Shown here piece after piece: positions 54,183-58,519 of a stretch of 58,519 bases of DNA. The position numbers and the translations under genes were made by a program. The number at the start of each line of letters is the position of its first letter. Positions within the stretch are counted from its first letter, which is position 1. This stretch comes from Candidatus Omnitrophota bacterium (GTDB lineage: Bacteria; Omnitrophota; Gorgyraeia; Zapsychrales; Zapsychraceae), in contig JANQMA010000011.1 in the NCBI GenBank assembly GCA_028280285.1, positions 1-58,519 on the forward strand, in the 5' to 3' direction. The notes beneath the pieces were generated by a model, which was not told the origin of the DNA, searched no databases, and worked only from the letters and a program-made list of their open reading frames with translations.

Positions 54183-55646
54183 TTAAGCAATTTGTTCTGT
54201 ATATCGCTTACGACAAACATCGTAATAATGAGCTGTAACTCCTACTATGCACCACATAGGAATAGCAGTGTACGGCACTTCAAAAATTAATAAAAAATTA
54301 GCCGCTACAAACCAATTGATCACCATGCTGCAAAGTAAAATACCATTTAAATTCTGTGTTTTAACAAAAAAACATATTGCTTTAAGCAAATGAAAAGCAA
54401 GCAACAGTAAAAAAACAACACCGACCACACCTATACGATAGATAATATGCAAATAAGAATTATGAACAGCGATCCATCCATCACGCTTCCATTCACTATC
54501 ACCCCACCCCAGTATTTCAATACTCTTCGAACGTGTTGGCTTACCGAAGCCAAACCCAAATATAGCCCTCTCACTCACCAACTCTCTGATAAGATCCCTC
54601 CATATAAAAAGGCGGAACATTATATTAACCATACTCGTCTTAGAATCCTTATTCAAATACAAGTTTTTAACATTTCTTTTTAATTGATCATGATCTATTA
54701 AATTATTACGACTTTGTTCAACACTAGTATTAGGCTGTTGATGATTAACTTCCTTTGTTTTGACTTTTTTGATTTTTTTAGCATTATAAAGATTAATACC
54801 GAAGTCATGTTGCCACTTTTTGGTCTTTTGCATCTCCAGCTGCTGATGTTTTTGAACAATTTTATCTTGATGAATAAATCGATTTTTTAATTTATTATAA
54901 TTAAAAATCGTCTCAAGAGTTTCATAGTTAAAACAAAATACACCAATAATACACCCAATAGCTGCCAAACTAACGAATATTTTATACAGTATTTTTGCCC
55001 GCCACATAGCTACAAGTGAAATACTAATCAACAGCAATGAAGCCATGTTAGCTACAATAATCATACGTGCCGTATAAATAAACCGCGTGTAAGGCGTAAT
55101 AATTAATAAAATTATTAATAAAGCATACTTTATTTTTCGATTGGAAATATTTTTGGTCGATAATAACGCAAGAATAAAATACACAAACATCCAGTTAGTA
55201 TTGCCGCAAAACATCAAAAAAACAGCCAGCATGTAAATGAAAATATTTTGCCACTGTTTATTCGAATACGGCGATAAAAAGGTATAAGTAAAAACAGAAA
55301 ACAACGCATAATTAAACATTTGCGCATGGCGAAAGGCTAAAATCCCCCAGTTGTTGAAACCAACTAAAGCATGCATCAAAACGAAAGTGATAAATAAAAA
55401 TACGCAGATATTAAATTTGTTTAATACCAGATTTTTTGAGAAGCACAAACATAGAATAAAAACCACAAAATTGAACAGCAATAAAAACTCACCGACAAAT
55501 ATTGGAAAACTCAAAAAGCTAAACTGCACGTGAAGTTTTGCAAAGACATTGGTATAAGCTAAATATAGAACAAAAAATGTCAGATTAACCAGCAAACCCA
55601 AGTGTCCAATAATAACTGGCATCTTTATGGCACGATTTTCTTTCAT
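54183..55646 (-). CDS. O-antigen polymerase-like membrane protein
   Basis: 487 residues from the ATG at 55646, four bases after the GT2-GT4 stop; the frame remains open upstream, but that would overlap the neighbour by 90 bases. About ten helices. A polar loop (residues 255-330) is rich in Lys, Asn and Gln. The late motif FGFGFGKPTRSKSIEILG, then HNSYLHIIYRIGVVGVVFL, resembles the Wzy/ligase HNSYL-x-GxxG pattern. Low GC and Lys/Asn bias compared with neighbours suggest transfer or relaxed selection. Confidence 0.8.
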   Translation of the reverse strand: MKENRAIKMPVIIGHLGLLVNLTFFVLYLAYTNVFAKLHVQFSFLSFPIFVGEFLLLFNFVVFILCLCFSKNLVLNKFNICVFLFITFVLMHALVGFNNWGILAFRHAQMFNYALFSVFTYTFLSPYSNKQWQNIFIYMLAVFLMFCGNTNWMFVYFILALLSTKNISNRKIKYALLIILLIITPYTRFIYTARMIIVANMASLLLISISLVAMWRAKILYKIFVSLAAIGCIIGVFCFNYETLETIFNYNKLKNRFIHQDKIVQKHQQLEMQKTKKWQHDFGINLYNAKKIKKVKTKEVNHQQPNTSVEQSRNNLIDHDQLKRNVKNLYLNKDSKTSMVNIMFRLFIWRDLIRELVSERAIFGFGFGKPTRSKSIEILGWGDSEWKRDGWIAVHNSYLHIIYRIGVVGVVFLLLLAFHLLKAICFFVKTQNLNGILLCSMVINWFVAANFLLIFEVPYTAIPMWCIVGVTAHYYDVCRKRYTEQIA

Positions 55647-55650
55647 TATT

Positions 55651-57801
55651 CTATGTAAAACATCCTTGATAAATTTTATCGATAGCGATAATCTCATTGT
55701 CGATCGTGAAACGCTCAACAACATCTTTATACGCATTTTCACCTAGCCGCAAAGCTTCGGCGTCATCATTGACTAAAGACACAATATGCTCCGCCAAAAT
55801 CCGTGTTTCATACGGAGGCGCGGCCAGCCCATTTTTTTGATGAATCAATACTTCATTTACACCCGCAACAGAAAATCCGACAACCGGCATTTTATGAGAA
55901 AACGCCTCCAATAATCCAACGGGACAGCCTTCCCGCATAGAGGGCATGACAAAGACATCGATGTTATTTAAAAAGCCTCCTATATCATCCACCCATCCGA
56001 CAAAATCGATGCGTCTGTCGACACCCAGATCAAAGGCTAATTGTTTTAATCGACTCTCTTCCTCTCCGGAACCGGCAACAACAAATTTGACATGCGGCAG
56101 ACGGGCATGAATGTAACTTATAGCTTCGATAAAGTAATGCACCCCCTTATCTTTTGTTAAACGGGAGACACTGGCCACCACCTTAGCATCATGATTGTTA
56201 TGCGCCATAACATTTTGCGTATCCGGCACAGAAATGCCGATGGGAATAACCTGAATATCAGATACTTCCCTTGAAGCTTCTAAAACTTCCTGCCTTAAAT
56301 CATTGGACACCGTAATCGTTTTGCAAAAAGCTTTACGAATAGCATTATTAATATGACGATAACAAAACTGTTTCCATTTCGGAATGCCGTTTGTTTCATC
56401 CAACAAGAACTTTCCTTCGACAGATGAAATAAGGCATCTCCCACCGGAAAGCAGCGCAGAAACATAAGCCAAAATATCACTATGCAGAAAAAACGAATGA
56501 ACAATATCCACCCTCTCACTTGACCACAAGTGTCTTAAACGGCTAATACCTCCTAAAAATAAAGTGTTAAATGAAAATGGAACATAATAGATATCTTCCG
56601 CCTTTACACCACCCGATTTAAAAAAATTAACCATCTGATCTTTGCAACGCGAATAAAAAACCAAAAGCACTCTGTATTTTTGATGATCTAAATGACGGTA
56701 TAATTGCAGCATATGTTGGGAAGTCCCTCCCAAACCGTGCAACGCTGTACATAACAAAGCAACCGTCTTTCGTTTATTTTGAGCAGCCGGTGCTTTTTTT
56801 CGGATATTTTGGATATCCAAAATTTTATTAATCCACGTATTACATGGTTGATAATTTTTTATAAAAACACAAAACGAAGGAAAAACAGAGAAAAAAAGAC
56901 TGACAATCCCAAATATAAATAAGTGCGGATGACCTAAACTAACCTTTATCGTCTTAATAAAATTTTGGCGGGCAAACTTAACATCAGCGCCAATAACCGA
57001 CCAACCTTCGCGAAAATAGAAATTACCGCAACATTGATTGTACTTGTGTTTTGTCAACCATCCTTTTTGAACATGTTTGCCAACCACATTAATGGCCTTT
57101 TGCACCCGGAATCCATCAGCGCTGACATTAGCCGCGTGCACGCGATAATCACCATGAACTCCATCAACATATTCAATTTTATATTGCCGTGCAATATTTA
57201 ACCACAAGTCATAATCTTCCGATGCCACCAGATCCTCTGATTCATCAAATCCACCAACATCATCCAAAACCTGCTTTTTGACCAATGCTGAGGAAGCAAC
57301 AACAAAATTACAATTCAATAGTTGATCGTAACAATATCCTTTAATGTCATGAACATTCGGCCCAACCACTTTTTTAATAGACACACCTTCACCGTTAATC
57401 ATATTAAACGTACAATAAACTAAACCAATTTCTTGATCGCGACTAATCACTTTCACTTGTTGAGTAGTTTTATCTTCATACCAAACATCATCTGAGTCTA
57501 AAAAAGCAATATATTCACCCTGAGCTTGTTTAATCCCGTAATTACGTGACGCTGCGATGATGCCTTTATTGGCAAATTTAAAATATTTAATCACCCGGGT
57601 ATTTTCCTCACCCGGCTGATTATCCTGAAAAGACTTAACAATTTCTTCTGTTTTATCGGTCGAATAGTTATCGACAATAACAATTTCAATATTCGGATAG
57701 GTCTGGTCTAATACGGATTTGATGGCGATCGGCAGATACTGGGAGTGATTATAGGTAGGGATAACAACAGAAACCAATGGAGACGTCGTCAAACTAACCA
57801 T
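55651..57801 (-). CDS. Bifunctional glycosyltransferase: GT2 fused to GT4
   Basis: 716 residues from the ATG at 57801, which overlaps the epimerase stop by eight bases. Residues 5-230 are a GT2 domain (VSVVIPTYNHSQYLPIAIKS, YIAFLDSDDVWYEDKTTQQV with the DxD). Residues 285-320 are a hydrophobic segment and linker. Residues 345-710 are a GT4 domain (ALLCTALHGLGGTSQHMLQL, ASVSRLTKDKGVHYFIEA, and MREGCPVGLLEAFSHKMPVV). One inverting and one retaining transferase in a single chain could add two sugars in succession. Confidence 0.93.
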   Translation of the reverse strand: MVSLTTSPLVSVVIPTYNHSQYLPIAIKSVLDQTYPNIEIVIVDNYSTDKTEEIVKSFQDNQPGEENTRVIKYFKFANKGIIAASRNYGIKQAQGEYIAFLDSDDVWYEDKTTQQVKVISRDQEIGLVYCTFNMINGEGVSIKKVVGPNVHDIKGYCYDQLLNCNFVVASSALVKKQVLDDVGGFDESEDLVASEDYDLWLNIARQYKIEYVDGVHGDYRVHAANVSADGFRVQKAINVVGKHVQKGWLTKHKYNQCCGNFYFREGWSVIGADVKFARQNFIKTIKVSLGHPHLFIFGIVSLFFSVFPSFCVFIKNYQPCNTWINKILDIQNIRKKAPAAQNKRKTVALLCTALHGLGGTSQHMLQLYRHLDHQKYRVLLVFYSRCKDQMVNFFKSGGVKAEDIYYVPFSFNTLFLGGISRLRHLWSSERVDIVHSFFLHSDILAYVSALLSGGRCLISSVEGKFLLDETNGIPKWKQFCYRHINNAIRKAFCKTITVSNDLRQEVLEASREVSDIQVIPIGISVPDTQNVMAHNNHDAKVVASVSRLTKDKGVHYFIEAISYIHARLPHVKFVVAGSGEEESRLKQLAFDLGVDRRIDFVGWVDDIGGFLNNIDVFVMPSMREGCPVGLLEAFSHKMPVVGFSVAGVNEVLIHQKNGLAAPPYETRILAEHIVSLVNDDAEALRLGENAYKDVVERFTIDNEIIAIDKIYQGCFT

Positions 57802-58519
57802 TTTTTTCTGCGCACCTTTCAATCAATTTATTCACTTCTTCTTCAACATTATTGTTAAAGCTAAAGCCTGCCGACTGAAATGACTGGACATCATAGACAA
57901 ACCGTTCTTGTGGTTCTTTGAAATCATCATCCACATCAACTTCAATGCCTTTTTGCACTTTAATCTGTCGCGCAATTAATTGCCCCACCTCAACCATGCT
58001 CATACAATTGCCCCCACCTAAATTGAAAACCATATCAGAGTCATTGGCCGATTGAGAAAAAAGCGTATAGTCAACCGCACGCACGACATCATCCATAGGA
58101 ATAAAATCACGGCAAGGGTTACCTAGCGGTTTAATGATGTGCTCACGCAAGGCGCTTAAACAAAACGCATTGAATACCAACCTCCATACCGACTCTGCGA
58201 CATCAAGATCGGCTGGCGCCCCAAAGCCATTGGATAAACGAAAGATAATTGTCCGCATATGCCCAGAAAATTGACGCACAATATTTTCAGCCGCCAACTT
58301 CGTCCGCCCATAAACACTTTCGGGATTACAGACTGTCTTTTCCGTTATTTCGCCTTGTAGTTTATCGGCATGACCATAGACTTGAAAGGTAGAAAAATAG
58401 ACAAGCTGCTTTACCCCAACCGACTGGGCCGCTGTTAAAAGCGCCTGTGTTCCTTGGACGTTGATTTTTTCAGCTAGATCAGGATCATCTTGGCATGCCT
58501 TTTGCGGAAGTCCTGCTAA
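57794..58519 (-). CDS. NAD-dependent epimerase/dehydratase, 5' end beyond the window
   Basis: At least 241 residues are encoded; the reading frame is open to the window edge and the N-terminal Rossmann half is missing. Visible parts: LVYFSTFQVYGHADKL, the catalytic pair in SVYGRTKLAAENI (YxxxK), RLSNGFGAP, the C-terminal substrate half with DVVRAVDYTL, and VFNLGGGNCMSMVEVGQLI. Members make nucleotide-sugar precursors; the exact reaction cannot be fixed. A downstream TTG at 58297 is not the true start. Confidence 0.9.
   Translation of the reverse strand, partial: LAGLPQKACQDDPDLAEKINVQGTQALLTAAQSVGVKQLVYFSTFQVYGHADKLQGEITEKTVCNPESVYGRTKLAAENIVRQFSGHMRTIIFRLSNGFGAPADLDVAESVWRLVFNAFCLSALREHIIKPLGNPCRDFIPMDDVVRAVDYTLFSQSANDSDMVFNLGGGNCMSMVEVGQLIARQIKVQKGIEVDVDDDFKEPQERFVYDVQSFQSAGFSFNNNVEEEVNKLIERCAEKNG

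Overview
The window is about 58.5 kb of moderately AT-rich bacterial DNA, densely packed with genes. All but one of roughly 55 genes lie on the minus strand; the exception is a YceK-like lipoprotein at 10366-10677. Lipoboxes, O-antigen ligase-type proteins, a GDP-fucose branch and a WecG-type transferase point to a diderm (Gram-negative-type) cell. The gene order yebC-ruvC-ruvA-scpB-pheA-hisC-aroF-tyrA-cmk-lepA-lepB, a dnaG-rpoD pair, FabV, and several TPR proteins with multispanning membrane halves resemble uncultivated PVC-superphylum bacteria such as Omnitrophota. That placement is inference from gene content, not a database result.

Layout, left to right. 1-240: a 98-bp inverted repeat running off the window edge, probably a contig-end artefact. 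164-9632: SirB1-like protein, TPR/GT-C membrane protein, YeeZ-like dehydrogenase, peptidoglycan-binding lipoprotein, GH15 glucoamylase, two small exported or hypothetical proteins, plsY. 9639-11916: a small accessory zone with a RelE-type toxin-antitoxin pair, the YceK lipoprotein, and a nucleotidyltransferase plus 52-residue partner bracketed by a duplicated lipoprotein 3' end. 12100-21952: the large information/aromatic amino-acid cluster. 22156-23766: rnpB, rnhA, a C4 zinc-ribbon protein and a CAU-anticodon tRNA. 24125-31349: rpoD, dnaG, smc and a 56-residue HTH protein. 31614-34040: fabV and glgC. 34191-44315: pgk-tpiA-secG followed by a complete dipeptide/oligopeptide ABC importer and a second TPR membrane protein, behind a near-consensus promoter. 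44521-58519: a surface-polysaccharide cluster (two O-antigen ligase-like proteins, one polymerase-like protein, GDP-mannose dehydratase and GDP-fucose synthase, initiating phosphoglycosyl transferase, WecG/TagA transferase, GT4, a GT2-GT4 fusion, a GT-C protein, and an epimerase cut by the window edge).

How the genes fit together: glgC and GH15 suggest glycogen-like alpha-glucan turnover; pgk/tpiA give lower glycolysis; plsY and fabV lipid synthesis; the ABC system peptide uptake; the right third builds a fucose-containing glycan on a polyprenyl carrier.

The least ordinary feature is a set of hairpin elements just downstream of stop codons. One family has near-identical 25-27 bp arms starting GGGGACAC with unrelated loops. 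A second comprises imperfect hairpins whose arms are short-word tandem arrays, each element with its own word; one of these forms the P12 arm of RNase P RNA.
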